Shown here piece by piece: positions 21,107 through 30,122 of a stretch of 64,000 nt of DNA. Under the pieces are notes generated by a model that worked only from the letters and a program-made list of their open reading frames with translations, did no database searches and was not told the DNA's origin. The position numbers and the translations under genes are program-made. The first letter of the stretch is position 1; each line of letters starts with the position of its first letter. The stretch is taken from positions 124,001-188,000 of the forward strand of contig NZ_JAJSSH010000002.1 in the NCBI RefSeq assembly GCF_021403115.1, given 5' to 3'. This DNA comes from Sphingobium sufflavum. Lineage in GTDB: Bacteria > Pseudomonadota > Alphaproteobacteria > Sphingomonadales > Sphingomonadaceae.

Positions 21107-22303
21107 TCAGCCACCCTGCCTGCGAGGGGAGCCTTCAGTGCCGCTGTTCGCTCCCTTGGCGGGCGGTGCGATACGCTGCGGGCTGTTGGCGGGAACCGGG
21201 CGCACTGGCGCATCGGCGCGCAGGCCGCTGGTGCCTTGCGTGATGACCTTGTCACCCTGCTTCAGGCCATTGGTGATGACCCAGTTGGCGCCGCTGGTGC
21301 GATCCGCGGTGACGTTGCGGCGAACCACCTTGTCGCCCGGCCCGACGAGGAGGAGATAGGCGACACCGCCCAGATCCCGCTGCAAAGCCTGCTGCGGCAC
21401 CAGATAGGCGCTCGCGTCCATCGCCTGATCGAAGCGGGCCTGCACGAACATGCCCGGTAATAGCACGTCGCCCGGATTGGGGAAGCGCGCGCGCAGGGTG
21501 ACAGTCCCGGTCTGGGCGTTGACGGTCACTTCCGAGAATTCGACGCGGCCGACCGGGCCATAATCGCTGCCATCCTCCAGCCGCAGCCGTACCGCCGTGC
21601 TGCCGGGAAGTGCACCCCCGCTCGACAGCGCGCGGCGCATGGCGAGCAGTTCGCCGCTCGACTGCTGCATATCGACGAATACCGAATCGAGCCGCTGGAT
21701 CACGGCTAGCGGATCGACCTGATTGGCGCTGACCAGCGCGCCGACGGTGAACAGCGAACGACCGATCTTGCCCCCGATGGGTGCCGGAACGGTGGTAAAG
21801 CGCAGGTTGATGCGCGCGGTTTCCAGTTGCGCGCCGTTCTGCGCGACGGCGGCGCGGGCCTGCCGCGCCTGCGCCAGCGCATCGGTGTAATCCTGCTTCG
21901 CCACCGCTTCCATCTCAGCCAGCGGGCGATAGCGGTCGGCCTTTGTCGCCGCCGCTTCCGCAGAGGCGCGGGCGCTGGCGAGGTTGGCGGAAGCCTGCTC
22001 CACCGATGCGCGATACAGGCTGGGGTCGATCTCGAACAGCGGTTGCCCGGCGCGCACCGTCTGCCCCTCGGTAAAGAGTCGCTTGCGGATCAGGCCGGTG
22101 ATCTGGGGCCGGACTTCGCTCGTCTCCGCCGCGACGACACGGCCGGACAGGATGGTCTGGATCGGTACCGCCTGCGGGCGCATCACCACGAACCCGACCT
22201 GCGGCGTGGGTTTCTTGCGGGCGTCGGAATCACCTTTGCCGGAACAGCCGGACAGCAGCAGGCAGAAAGCGGTGGCGGGGAAAAGCAGGCGCGCGTGCAG
22301 CAT
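21107..22303 (-). CDS. RND efflux periplasmic adaptor subunit, AcrA/MexA type
   Basis: A 398-residue membrane-fusion protein. It has a lipoprotein signal with lipobox LLLSGCSG, a barrel-sandwich/lipoyl half (SGRVVAAETSEVRPQITGLIRKRL), an alpha-helical hairpin (about residues 100-165) and a second lipoyl half (TTVPAPIGGKIGRSLFTVG), then beta-barrel and membrane-proximal domains. It bridges pump and outer-membrane channel. It is the first gene of the three-gene operon; a palindrome about 50 bases upstream may be its operator. Confidence 0.93.
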   Translation of the reverse strand: MLHARLLFPATAFCLLLSGCSGKGDSDARKKPTPQVGFVVMRPQAVPIQTILSGRVVAAETSEVRPQITGLIRKRLFTEGQTVRAGQPLFEIDPSLYRASVEQASANLASARASAEAAATKADRYRPLAEMEAVAKQDYTDALAQARQARAAVAQNGAQLETARINLRFTTVPAPIGGKIGRSLFTVGALVSANQVDPLAVIQRLDSVFVDMQQSSGELLAMRRALSSGGALPGSTAVRLRLEDGSDYGPVGRVEFSEVTVNAQTGTVTLRARFPNPGDVLLPGMFVQARFDQAMDASAYLVPQQALQRDLGGVAYLLLVGPGDKVVRRNVTADRTSGANWVITNGLKQGDKVITQGTSGLRADAPVRPVPANSPQRIAPPAKGANSGTEGSPRRQGG

Positions 22304-22352
22304 GAAGGAAGGATGCTCTTTTTATCAGGCTAGTCGCGAGGAAGGAGCATAT

Positions 22353-22369
22353 CCTATTTCAGATATAGG
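22353..22369. promoter_or_regulatory. palindromic operator candidate upstream of the RND operon
   Basis: CCTATTTCAGATATAGG reads the same on both strands at 14 of 17 positions (arms CCTAT/ATAGG with TC/GA inside). It lies 50 bases before the adaptor start, a suitable place for repressor binding. Which regulator binds is unknown; the TetR protein encoded 400 bases away is one candidate. Confidence 0.4.
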
Positions 22370-22436
22370 GTGCGGCGCGCAAGCGTTTGGGCGTGGCTGC
22401 GACAAAATAGGACAATTATGGCTCGATAGCGGATGT

Positions 22437-22682
22437 CTATGGATGGTCTTCCACGGACAATCCCGCCGCGCGGGCGCGTTCAAGCAACGCGATGATCTCA
22501 TCCGGCATTGCCCCTTCCCAATGCAAGGTCACGGTGGCGGAGAATGTGGGCGGTGTCGGCAGAACCTGCACCGACTGGCCAAAGGGATTGTCCAGCCGAT
22601 AGCCGGGCGCGCCATCCCCGATGCGCTGGATCGTCATGCCGGTGAGGCGCGCCTCATCTTCCTTCGATGCTTCATCGCTCAT
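22437..22682 (-). CDS. small conserved-looking hypothetical protein (81 aa)
   Basis: I do not recognise a named family. The start MSDEASKEDEARLTGM is chosen because an aggat ribosome-binding site lies just upstream. The protein is soluble and acidic, with no signal peptide or membrane segment, and has the look of a small alpha/beta fold (TIQRIGDGAPGYRLDNPFGQ ... SATVTLHWEGAMPDEIIALLERARAAGL). It is 133 bases from the RND adaptor start on the same strand and divergent from the TetR gene (101-base gap). Confidence 0.6.
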   Translation of the reverse strand: MSDEASKEDEARLTGMTIQRIGDGAPGYRLDNPFGQSVQVLPTPPTFSATVTLHWEGAMPDEIIALLERARAAGLSVEDHP

Positions 22683-22783
22683 GATCCTGCTATCGCCCGG
22701 ATGCGCCTGTCTGGGCAACGGGGTTTTGAGAGCCGGGCATAAGCCATCGACAGGCCGCGCGCCGCTGGCTAGGCACGGGAGCC

Positions 22784-23395
22784 ATGGTACGGACCACAGG
22801 ATCATCGGGCATCAGAACCCTCGCCTCCGTGCGCGAAGCGGGCGTCGAGCTGATCTATACCCATGGTTATGAAGCGATGACGCTGCGCATGCTGGCGTCG
22901 GCGGTTGGGGTGCAGCCCGCATCGCTCTACAAATATTTCGACACCAAGCAGGGCCTGCTCTTCGCCCTGTTGCGGGATCATCTGGAGGCGCTGAATACCG
23001 CCCTGGCGGAGGCTTTGCCTGACGGTGGGACTGCTGCCCATCGGTTGGATGCCTTCGTCACATTCCATGTCGCCTATCATATGGAGCGTAAGCGCGAGGT
23101 CAGTCTCGCCAATTTCGAACTGCGATCTTTGAGCGACGAGAACAAGCCGGCCATCGTCGCGCTGCGCCGCGCCTATGAAGCGCCCCTGATCGCCATTCTG
23201 GAGGATGGCGTGGCGGAGGGGGCCTTTGTGCTGGCGGATAGCCATGTGACGGCCTTTGCGATGCTGTCCATGCTGACCGGGGTATGCACATGGTATGACA
23301 GGCATGGCCCACGGCAGCGCGACGAGATCATCGCCATGCATCTCGCCATGGCGCGCGGGATGGTAGGGTTGGCGCCGGGAACCGATGTGGGGTGA
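22784..23395 (+). CDS. TetR/AcrR family transcriptional regulator
   Basis: A 203-residue one-component repressor. The N-terminal helix-turn-helix is typical (IYTHGYEAMTLRMLASAVGVQPASLYKYFDTKQGLLFALL, about residues 23-62). The ligand-binding domain is helical, with AYHMERKREVSLANFELRSLSDENKPAIVALRRAYE matching the C-terminal domain of regulators that sit with acyl-CoA genes. It is convergent with the NTF2-like/acyl-CoA synthetase pair, so it may sense an acyl-CoA or control that pair; control of the RND operon on its other side is also possible. Confidence 0.85.
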   Translation: MVRTTGSSGIRTLASVREAGVELIYTHGYEAMTLRMLASAVGVQPASLYKYFDTKQGLLFALLRDHLEALNTALAEALPDGGTAAHRLDAFVTFHVAYHMERKREVSLANFELRSLSDENKPAIVALRRAYEAPLIAILEDGVAEGAFVLADSHVTAFAMLSMLTGVCTWYDRHGPRQRDEIIAMHLAMARGMVGLAPGTDVG

Positions 23396-23434
23396 CGACA
23401 GGGCGGACGTGCTGAAGGAGAGTAAGAGTAGCTC

Positions 23435-23818
23435 TTACTTGCTCCCCGCACCTGCAGGATTGTCCAGTCCGATCGGATAGGTGCCATGTCCCAGCCGCAC
23501 CTTGTCCCCGTCGAATGTCAGCACTTCGGACACGCTGATGCCCTTCTGATTGCGATACTGGATGACCAGCGTGTCGATACCCGCAAAAATGGCCTCTATC
23601 GTGAAATGCAGGTCGGGGATGCGGCGCAGCCCCTCAGTCCAATAGTGTTTCAGTGCGACCTTGCCTCTGACCTTGCCGCCCGACTCCGGCAATAGCCCCG
23701 CAGCCACCGGGGAGGTGAACAGCACATCGTCGTGGAAATGGTCGAGCAGGGCGTCGAGGTCATGCGCATTCCAGGCGGCGCACCAGTCCTCCGCAAAACC
23801 CTGCCAGTCTCGCGTCAC
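23435..23818 (-). CDS. nuclear transport factor 2 (SnoaL-like) family protein
   Basis: A 127-residue protein with the cone-shaped NTF2 fold pattern: an N-terminal helix WQGFAEDWCAAWNAHDLDALLDHFHDDVLFTSP, then VRGKVALKHYWTEGLRRIPDLHFTIEAIF and a final strand-rich part. These small proteins act as isomerases or ligand-binding enzymes. The start is a GTG. It begins four bases after the acyl-CoA synthetase stop, so the two form an operon and probably act on the same substrate. The exact reaction cannot be stated. Confidence 0.75.
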   Translation of the reverse strand: MTRDWQGFAEDWCAAWNAHDLDALLDHFHDDVLFTSPVAAGLLPESGGKVRGKVALKHYWTEGLRRIPDLHFTIEAIFAGIDTLVIQYRNQKGISVSEVLTFDGDKVRLGHGTYPIGLDNPAGAGSK

Positions 23819-23822
23819 GGGA

Positions 23823-25481
23823 TCAGCCCTTCGCGGCTTCGTCCGCGGCGATCAGGTCGGCGCGGATCTTGTGCTTCAGCACCTTGCCCGCATCGTTCTT
23901 GGGTAGGGATGGCCAGATTTCGATCCGCTCCGGGATCTTGAAGCGCGCCACGCCCTTCGCGTCGAGGAAGGCGAGTATGTCCTTGAGTGTCGGCGCAGCC
24001 TCCGGTCCCTCCACGATCACCGCACAAGCCTGCTCTCCGGTCCGCTCATGGGGAAGGCCGACGATGGCGATCTCGGTCACGCCGGGATGCTCGATGAGGA
24101 TGTCCTCGATTTCCTTCGGCGCGATATTCTCGCCGAAGCGGATGATGATGTCCTTCTTGCGCCCTTCGACCACCACATAGCCGCCGTCGAGCAGTCGTCC
24201 GGTGTCGCCGGTGCGGTAGAACCCTTCCTCATCGAACACGCTCGCCTCATGCTCGGCATGCATATAACCCGCCAGCATTTGCGGGCCGCGCGCGCAAATT
24301 TCGCCATCGGCGGCGATCTTCACCTCTGCAATACCGATGCGGCCATCGGTGTCGGCGGCATGATCGAGATCGTCGCGGCTGGGTGCGCCCACCGTCGTGA
24401 CTGGCACCTCGGTTGATCCATAGACGCGCGTGACGGCGGTGTGGGTGAGATAGGCCGACGCTTCCCGGATGATCGACGGGGGCACCGATGCGCCGCCGCA
24501 AATGAACACCTTGAGGTCGGGCAGGGTGGTGCCCGCCGCCTTTGCCGCAGCGAGCAACTGCTCCAGAAACGGGGTCGCGCCGGCCAGATGAGTGATCTTC
24601 TGGTCGACCATGATCTTCACCCCCTCGTCGGGATACCATTGGTCCATCAATATGACGCTGGTGCCGAGCAGCAACGGCCCTTCAAACGCATAGATGGAGC
24701 CGCCGATATGGCTGATTGGCGAGGGGACGAGGAAGGTGTCGCCGGGCGCGGCATGCCAGTGCTGCCCGATCTGGCGGAGCAGCGCGTGCAGCGAATTATG
24801 GGTATGCAGCACGCCCTTGGGGCTGCCCGTGGTGCCGGACGTGTACATGATCATCCGCACCGCGTCGGGATCGAGCGTGGGCAGGTCGCGCGGTTCCGCG
24901 CCGTCGAACAGGGAGGCATAGGCGATATGCGGGCCAGCCTCGCCGCGCAGCACGACCACCAACGGCGGATTGTCCGAGGCCTCCGCCACGCGGGTGAGCA
25001 TCGCGGCATAGTCATGCTTGCGGAAGGTTTCGGGGATGAAGATCATGCGGCTGTCGACATCCTTGAGCAGGAAGCCGAGGTCATGATCGCGCAGGGACGG
25101 CAGGATCGGATTGGCGACCATTCCGGCCAGCGTCGCGCCGAGATAGATTTCCGCCGCCTCGTGCCAGTTGGGCAGCATGAAGCTGATGACACTGCCGACC
25201 GGGATGCGCGCGAGCAGGGCGTGGGCCAAGGTCGTGGCGCGGGCGAGCAACGTGGCGGCGTCGATTCGCACATCGCCCTCCGACACCAGCACGCGGTTCG
25301 GTTCGGTGGCGGCGGCACGGGCGAGCGCATCGGCCAGTGTTTCCTTGACCCACAGGCCCTGCGCATAGGCAGCATCGGCCCGGCCCTGGTCCCAGCGAAT
25401 GGAGCGTCCGCCGACGATACGGCGGTCTGGCGCTGCGGTTTCGCCCGAACGCACTGCACTGGTCTGGTCGCTGCTGCTCAT
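23823..25481 (-). CDS. AMP-dependent acyl-CoA synthetase/ligase
   Basis: A 552-residue ANL-superfamily enzyme that activates a carboxylic acid as acyl-AMP and then as the CoA thioester. Core motifs are present: P-loop YTSGTTGSPKGV, VYGSTEVP, FYRTGDTGRL, the hinge GRKKDIIIRFGENIAPKEIED and the C-terminal catalytic lysine in PKNDAGKVLKHKI. Substrate range is not evident; it resembles cyclohexanecarboxylate/medium-chain type ligases. The ATG at 25481 gives normal length; the open frame runs much further upstream but there overlaps the divergent nadE. Confidence 0.88.
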   Translation of the reverse strand: MSSSDQTSAVRSGETAAPDRRIVGGRSIRWDQGRADAAYAQGLWVKETLADALARAAATEPNRVLVSEGDVRIDAATLLARATTLAHALLARIPVGSVISFMLPNWHEAAEIYLGATLAGMVANPILPSLRDHDLGFLLKDVDSRMIFIPETFRKHDYAAMLTRVAEASDNPPLVVVLRGEAGPHIAYASLFDGAEPRDLPTLDPDAVRMIMYTSGTTGSPKGVLHTHNSLHALLRQIGQHWHAAPGDTFLVPSPISHIGGSIYAFEGPLLLGTSVILMDQWYPDEGVKIMVDQKITHLAGATPFLEQLLAAAKAAGTTLPDLKVFICGGASVPPSIIREASAYLTHTAVTRVYGSTEVPVTTVGAPSRDDLDHAADTDGRIGIAEVKIAADGEICARGPQMLAGYMHAEHEASVFDEEGFYRTGDTGRLLDGGYVVVEGRKKDIIIRFGENIAPKEIEDILIEHPGVTEIAIVGLPHERTGEQACAVIVEGPEAAPTLKDILAFLDAKGVARFKIPERIEIWPSLPKNDAGKVLKHKIRADLIAADEAAKG

Positions 25482-25664
25482 GATCTTGTCCACATCCGTC
25501 TTGTCACTTGCCGCCCGCCGTATCGCGCCCGCGTGCCGCGCACAATGTCCGAGAGGTACAGATCGCCTTCCATCACCGGGACGAACGGCAAATCGCCTGA
25601 ACGCAGCGCTCGCCTCCGTCGGAGAGCGCGCTATTGTGGGCACGCTAGAAGACAGGAAGCCTTG

Positions 25665-27731
25665 ATGACCGCTGAGAATTTCGCGTCGATCCACCACCAT
25701 GGCCTCGTGCGGGTCGCCTGTGCGACGCCGCGGGCGAGCGTGGGGGACGTCGCCGCCAATGTGGACGCGATCCTTGCACAGGCGCGGGAGGGCGCAGCGG
25801 CGGGCGCGGACCTGATCCTCTACCCGGAACTCAGCATCTCCTCCTATGCCATCGACGACCTGCTGCACCAGGAGGCGTTGCTGGACGCGGTGGAGGTGGG
25901 AGTGGGGCGGTTGCTGGCGGAAAGCCGGGAGATTGCGCCTGTCCTGCTGGTCGGCGCGCCGGTGCGGCGGGCGGGGCGGCTGTATAATTGCGCGTTGGTT
26001 GTCGCGCGGGGAAAATTGCTGGGCGTGGTGCCCAAGAGTTTCCTGCCCAACTATCGGGAATATTATGAGAAAAGATGGTTCGCGTCGGGGGCGGGTTTTA
26101 CAGGATTACCAACCAAAATAGCCGGTGCAGAAGCGCCCTTTGGCACCGACCTGTTGTTTTCCGCAAGCAATTACAAGGACTTCACCTTCCACGTCGAGAT
26201 TTGCGAGGATATGTGGGCGCCGCTGCCGCCGTCCACCCATGGCGCGCTGGCGGGCGCGCATATCCTGTGCAACCTGTCCGCATCCAACATCACCATCGGT
26301 AAGGCGCGCGAGCGGCATGTGCTGTGCGCCGCCCAGTCCGCGCGCTGCATCGCGGCCTACGCCTATTCCGCCGCCGGGCCGGGCGAGAGCACCACCGACC
26401 TCGCCTGGGACGGGCAGGCGATGGTGCACGAAATGGGCCAGCTTTTGACCGAATCGACGCGTTTTGGCGACGAACCGGAGCTGATCTACGCCGATGTGGA
26501 CGTCCAGCGCATCCGTCTGGAGCGGCAGCGCAACGGCACCTTCCACGACTCCGCCGCCGCGGCGGGCCACCCCGAAACCCGCTTTCGCACCATCCCGTTC
26601 ATCCACCAGCCGCGCGACGCCGATGGGGCCCATCATGATCGCCTGCACCGCCCGCTCAGCCGCTTTCCCTTCGTCCCGGACGACCCGGCGCGGCTGGACG
26701 AGGATTGTTACGAGGCGTTCAACATCCAGGTGGAAGGGCTGGCCAAGCGGCTGCGCGCCACAGGCGGCCAGCATTTCGTCATCGGCATTTCCGGCGGCCT
26801 CGACAGCACCCATGCGCTGATCGTCGCGGCCAAGGCGTGCGACCGGATGGGCCTGCCCCGCGCCAGCATCCTGGGCTATACCATGCCCGGTTTCGCGACC
26901 GGTGAGGACACGAAGGGCAACGCCTGGGCGCTGATGAAGGCGCTGGGCATCAGCGGCGCGGAGATCGACATCCGCCCCGCCGCGCGCCAGATGCTGGGCG
27001 ACATGGGCCACCCCTTTGCGGATGGCGAGCCGCTGTACGACATCACGTTCGAAAATGTGCAGGCGGGGCTGCGCACCGACTATCTCTTCCGCTTGGCCAA
27101 CCAGCATGGCGGCATGGTGGTGGGAACGGGCGACCTGAGTGAACTGGCGCTGGGCTGGTGCACCTATGGCGTCGGCGACCAGATGAGCCATTATGCCGCC
27201 AATTGCGGCGTGCCCAAGACGCTGATCCAGTATCTGATCCGCTGGTGCGTGGAGACGGACCAGTTCGATGGCGAGACAGACCGCATCCTGACCGCGATCC
27301 TGAACACCGAAATCTCCCCCGAACTGGTGCCCGCCGACGCGGCGACCGGCGCGATCCAGAGCACGGAGAGCAAGATCGGCCCCTATGCGCTGAACGACTT
27401 TTTCCTGCACCATGTGGTGCGATACGGCCTGCCGCCGTCGAAGATCGCCTTCCTCGCATGGCATGCGTGGCGCGATGCGGAAGCGGGGGCATGGCCGGTC
27501 GCGTTCCCGGAGGCGAAAAAGCAGGGCTATGACCTGCCCACCATCCGGCACTGGTTGGAGAAATTCCTGTATCGCTTTTTCCAGATCAGCCAGTTCAAGC
27601 GGTCCGCCATCCCCAATGGGCCGAAAGTGTCGGCAGGCGGCGCCCTGTCACCGCGCGGGGACTGGCGCGCGCCGTCGGACGGGACGGCGCGGGTGTGGCT
27701 GGAGGAGTTGGCGGCGGGGGTGCCGGAGTGA
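25665..27731 (+). CDS. nadE: glutamine-dependent NAD+ synthetase, long form
   Basis: A 688-residue two-domain enzyme. The N-terminal nitrilase-type glutaminase has the catalytic Glu ([14 protein letters not shown]), Lys ([17 protein letters not shown]) and Cys (HVEICEDMW). The C-terminal synthetase has the pyrophosphate loop [17 protein letters not shown] and the [12 protein letters not shown] region. It amidates deamido-NAD with glutamine-derived ammonia. The size and the YEKRWFASG segment fit the long actinobacterial type. The ATG at 25665 is chosen since upstream sequence is antisense to the ligase gene. A second, shorter NAD+ synthetase lies at 41.9-43.6 kb. Confidence 0.92.
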   Translation: MTAENFASIHHHGLVRVACATPRASVGDVAANVDAILAQAREGAAAGADLILYPELSISSYAIDDLLHQEALLDAVEVGVGRLLAESREIAPVLLVGAPVRRAGRLYNCALVVARGKLLGVVPKSFLPNYREYYEKRWFASGAGFTGLPTKIAGAEAPFGTDLLFSASNYKDFTFHVEICEDMWAPLPPSTHGALAGAHILCNLSASNITIGKARERHVLCAAQSARCIAAYAYSAAGPGESTTDLAWDGQAMVHEMGQLLTESTRFGDEPELIYADVDVQRIRLERQRNGTFHDSAAAAGHPETRFRTIPFIHQPRDADGAHHDRLHRPLSRFPFVPDDPARLDEDCYEAFNIQVEGLAKRLRATGGQHFVIGISGGLDSTHALIVAAKACDRMGLPRASILGYTMPGFATGEDTKGNAWALMKALGISGAEIDIRPAARQMLGDMGHPFADGEPLYDITFENVQAGLRTDYLFRLANQHGGMVVGTGDLSELALGWCTYGVGDQMSHYAANCGVPKTLIQYLIRWCVETDQFDGETDRILTAILNTEISPELVPADAATGAIQSTESKIGPYALNDFFLHHVVRYGLPPSKIAFLAWHAWRDAEAGAWPVAFPEAKKQGYDLPTIRHWLEKFLYRFFQISQFKRSAIPNGPKVSAGGALSPRGDWRAPSDGTARVWLEELAAGVPE

Positions 27732-27738
27732 GGGGATT

Positions 27739-27756
27739 TTGCGCAAAGTTGCGCAA
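27739..27756. promoter_or_regulatory. paired TTGCGCAA palindromes between nadE and the BLUF gene
   Basis: Two copies of the self-complementary octamer TTGCGCAA (27739-27746 and 27749-27756) sit one helical turn apart, eight bases after the nadE stop and 140 bases before the BLUF start. They look like a dimeric regulator site, although a role as an RNA hairpin after nadE is also possible. Confidence 0.35.
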
Positions 27757-27896
27757 TAGGCGGACATGCCAATAGCGTGATGCGATGGGCTGGAGCGGCT
27801 CCTGGCGGAGGCCGGTGTAACCCAGGTTAAACGGGTCGTTAATCGTCCCTTTGGTCTTCTCCCATAGGACGGGATGCACAGTCCCGGAGATCCACC

Positions 27897-28304
27897 ATGA
27901 AGCGCCTCCTCTATATCAGTACGGCTCGCTCACCCCTGCGCCCATCCGAACTGGAGGCGCTGCTGATGAAATCGCGCACGGCCAACAGCGCGGCGGACCT
28001 GACGGGGATGCTGGTCGTAGGCGGTCGTCGCTTTCTACAGGTTCTGGAAGGCCCCGATCAGGCTGTCACGACGACTTTTGAGCGGATCGCGCGCGACCCC
28101 CGTCATTTTGCCCTGGTCAAGCTTCATGACAAGGAGGTCGCTGCACGGTCATTTGCATCCTGGGCCATGGGATTTGAGCAAGGCGGCGTGTCAGCGGCAT
28201 CCGCAACGCTGGAGGAGCAGGTAAATGCCCTGGTCGCGCCCATCGCCGATCCCACGCTGCGCGCCTATTTCACCGGCTTTGCCAAAACCCATACATCGGC
28301 TTAA
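27897..28304 (+). CDS. BLUF-domain blue-light photoreceptor, single domain
   Basis: A 135-residue protein that is almost only a BLUF domain (residues 1-93) plus a short helical tail. The flavin-site residues are Tyr6 (LLYISTA), Asn30 (RTANSAADLTG), Gln48 (FLQVLEG) and the Trp-x-Met of FASWAMGF. Tyr and Gln form the hydrogen-bond switch of this family. The first of the two flavin-binding Asn positions of PixD-type proteins aligns with Ala29 here. With no output domain it must signal through a partner protein. It stands alone between nadE and the convergent transglutaminase genes. Confidence 0.9.
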   Translation: MKRLLYISTARSPLRPSELEALLMKSRTANSAADLTGMLVVGGRRFLQVLEGPDQAVTTTFERIARDPRHFALVKLHDKEVAARSFASWAMGFEQGGVSAASATLEEQVNALVAPIADPTLRAYFTGFAKTHTSA

Positions 28305-28373
28305 GCGACTGACGGCTTTACGGGCATGGGTGGTGCGCCCGAAGTGTCGGGAACCGGCGTCCCCCCCCCCCGC

Positions 28374-29186
28374 TCACCCCACCCGCACCTCTTCCGTAAC
28401 AATCTCGAACTGCGACAATATCATATTCCCGAAACTGGTCGTCAGGGCGGTGTCGGTGGCGTCACGGCCGCGCGCCATCAGGATGCGGCCGATGCGGGGG
28501 TGGCGGTGGCGCGCGTCGAAGACGTGCCAGGCGTCGCCCAGCCAGACCTCGAACCAGGCGGAAAAGTCCATGGGGGCATCGGCGGGAGGCACGCCGATGT
28601 CGCCCAGATAGCCGGTGCAGTAGCGCGCGGGGATGTTCATGCAGCGGCACAGCGTGACGGCGAGGTGGGCGAAGTCGCGGCACACGCCCCGCTGTTCCTG
28701 ATAGGCGTCCCATGCCGTGCGGTTGGAACGGGCGTGGTGATAGCCGAACTCGATATGGCCATGGGTGAAGGCGGCGATAGCCTGCACCTTCTCCCACCCC
28801 GACTGGATATGGCCGAACAGCGACCATGCGGTTTCGGAAAGGCGATCCGTTTCGCAATAGCGGCTGCCCAGCAGGTAGAGCAGCGCTTCGTCCGGCAGAT
28901 CCTCGATCGGGTGCTGCACCGCGTCCGGGGTCGCGGGGTCGGGCTGGCCGCTGTCCTGCATGGTGAATTCGCACGAAAGGGTGAAGCCACCGGGCGGCAC
29001 GGTGACGCGTGAGCAGACATTGCCATAGGCGTCGTGATAATCGTAGATCGGCACCTGCGGCAGGGTGAGGATATGGTGGGGCGTCACCAGATCCTTGTTC
29101 CGCGACGGATGGATGCTGAGCATCGCCAGCATCGGCGTCGGTACCTCGCACTCGAACCTGATGCTGTAGCCGGCACGAATCAACAT
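28374..29186 (-). CDS. transglutaminase-like cysteine protease family protein
   Basis: A 270-residue protein with a transglutaminase core: catalytic Cys in QRGVCRDFAHLAVTLCR, His in SAWFEVWLGDAWHVFDARHR with the following Asp. An N-terminal beta-rich region (about residues 1-110) precedes it. Bacterial members are mostly uncharacterised peptidases or amidases. The ATG at 29186 has a gggag site seven bases upstream; an ATG at 29204 overlaps the stop of the upstream gene. It follows a second transglutaminase-like gene, so the two are an operon and a duplicated pair. Confidence 0.85.
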   Translation of the reverse strand: MLIRAGYSIRFECEVPTPMLAMLSIHPSRNKDLVTPHHILTLPQVPIYDYHDAYGNVCSRVTVPPGGFTLSCEFTMQDSGQPDPATPDAVQHPIEDLPDEALLYLLGSRYCETDRLSETAWSLFGHIQSGWEKVQAIAAFTHGHIEFGYHHARSNRTAWDAYQEQRGVCRDFAHLAVTLCRCMNIPARYCTGYLGDIGVPPADAPMDFSAWFEVWLGDAWHVFDARHRHPRIGRILMARGRDATDTALTTSFGNMILSQFEIVTEEVRVG

Positions 29187-29200
29187 GGCGTTACTCCCTG

Positions 29201-30106
29201 TCATGCCGATAGCTGGGTTTCGGATGGCGCGCCTTGATCCACATGTATGTCGACGGACACGTTCATCCCCTGATAGCTGCCCGGAAAGCCGGACCAGGTG
29301 CCGCTGATCGGCACCGCCTGATAGATGTCGCGGGCGATGGCGACGCGGATCAGGCCGTTGGTGCCGACGATGTCGTTGGTGGGGTCGAACTCCACCCAGC
29401 CCGAACCGGGGAGGTAGACGCGGACCCACGCATGGGTGTTGCCCCCGCCCAGCGTGGCGCGGCGGCGGCCGGTGGGGTTATAGACATAGCCCGACACGAA
29501 GCGCGCGGCGAGGCCCAGCGCCCGCACCGCCTCGATCATCAGCATGGCATAGTCGCGGCAGGTGCCCTTGCCCCGGTCCAGCGTCTCGATAGGGGTCTGC
29601 GTGCCCTTCTGCTGGCGCGGGACATAGGTGAATTCGCGGCGGATGGCGGCGGTCATGTCCGTCAGCATCCCCAGCGTCCCCTGATCCCCACGGTTGCGGA
29701 CGAAGCGGCGCGCCCAGTCGTCGATGCGGCGGTGGGGGTCGTGATGCTGGCGCTCGATGGAGCGCAGCAGGTCGGGCATCTCCTCCGACGCATAGGTGAA
29801 GGGATAGTCGCGGGCATAATCCTCGATATGCACGTCCTGCAACTCGGACGGCTTGTGGAGGACGCGCGCCTGGCTCTCGATCCGCAGTTCCTTCGCCCGC
29901 TTGTGGAAGGTTGCGATGGCGACGCTGTTGCCGAAGACGTCGTGGAGCCAACGGACCTCGCGCGGTTCGGGGTCGATGATGAGTTCGGCGGTGATGAGAT
30001 GCTGGTCGAAGCTCTCGCGCGGGCGGACCATCAGCCGATGCTCGCCAAAGGCGGCGGGCTGGCTGTATTCATAGGTCGTGATATGGGTGACGTTTACAAA
30101 CGGCAT
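29201..30106 (-). CDS. transglutaminase family protein with N-terminal bacterial transglutaminase domain
   Basis: A 301-residue protein. The N-terminal domain has VTHITTYEYSQPAAFGEHRLMVRPRE and ends before the core; the core has catalytic Cys in DRGKGTCRDYAMLMIEAVRALG, His in GGGNTHAWVRVYLPGSGWVEFDPTND and the Asp of the same segment. This two-domain form is widespread in proteobacteria, often beside circularly permuted ATP-grasp/alpha-E genes, which are absent here. The ATG at 30106 is used; an in-frame ATG at 30124 would overlap the start codon of the divergent gene. Confidence 0.85.
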   Translation of the reverse strand: MPFVNVTHITTYEYSQPAAFGEHRLMVRPRESFDQHLITAELIIDPEPREVRWLHDVFGNSVAIATFHKRAKELRIESQARVLHKPSELQDVHIEDYARDYPFTYASEEMPDLLRSIERQHHDPHRRIDDWARRFVRNRGDQGTLGMLTDMTAAIRREFTYVPRQQKGTQTPIETLDRGKGTCRDYAMLMIEAVRALGLAARFVSGYVYNPTGRRRATLGGGNTHAWVRVYLPGSGWVEFDPTNDIVGTNGLIRVAIARDIYQAVPISGTWSGFPGSYQGMNVSVDIHVDQGAPSETQLSA

Positions 30107-30122
30107 CGGGCATCCCGCAGTC

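Noticed and set aside
24441-25664. 400-residue upstream extension of the long NAD+ synthetase
   Set aside because: It runs antisense through the acyl-CoA synthetase gene; the synthetase domain starts normally at the ATG at 25665.
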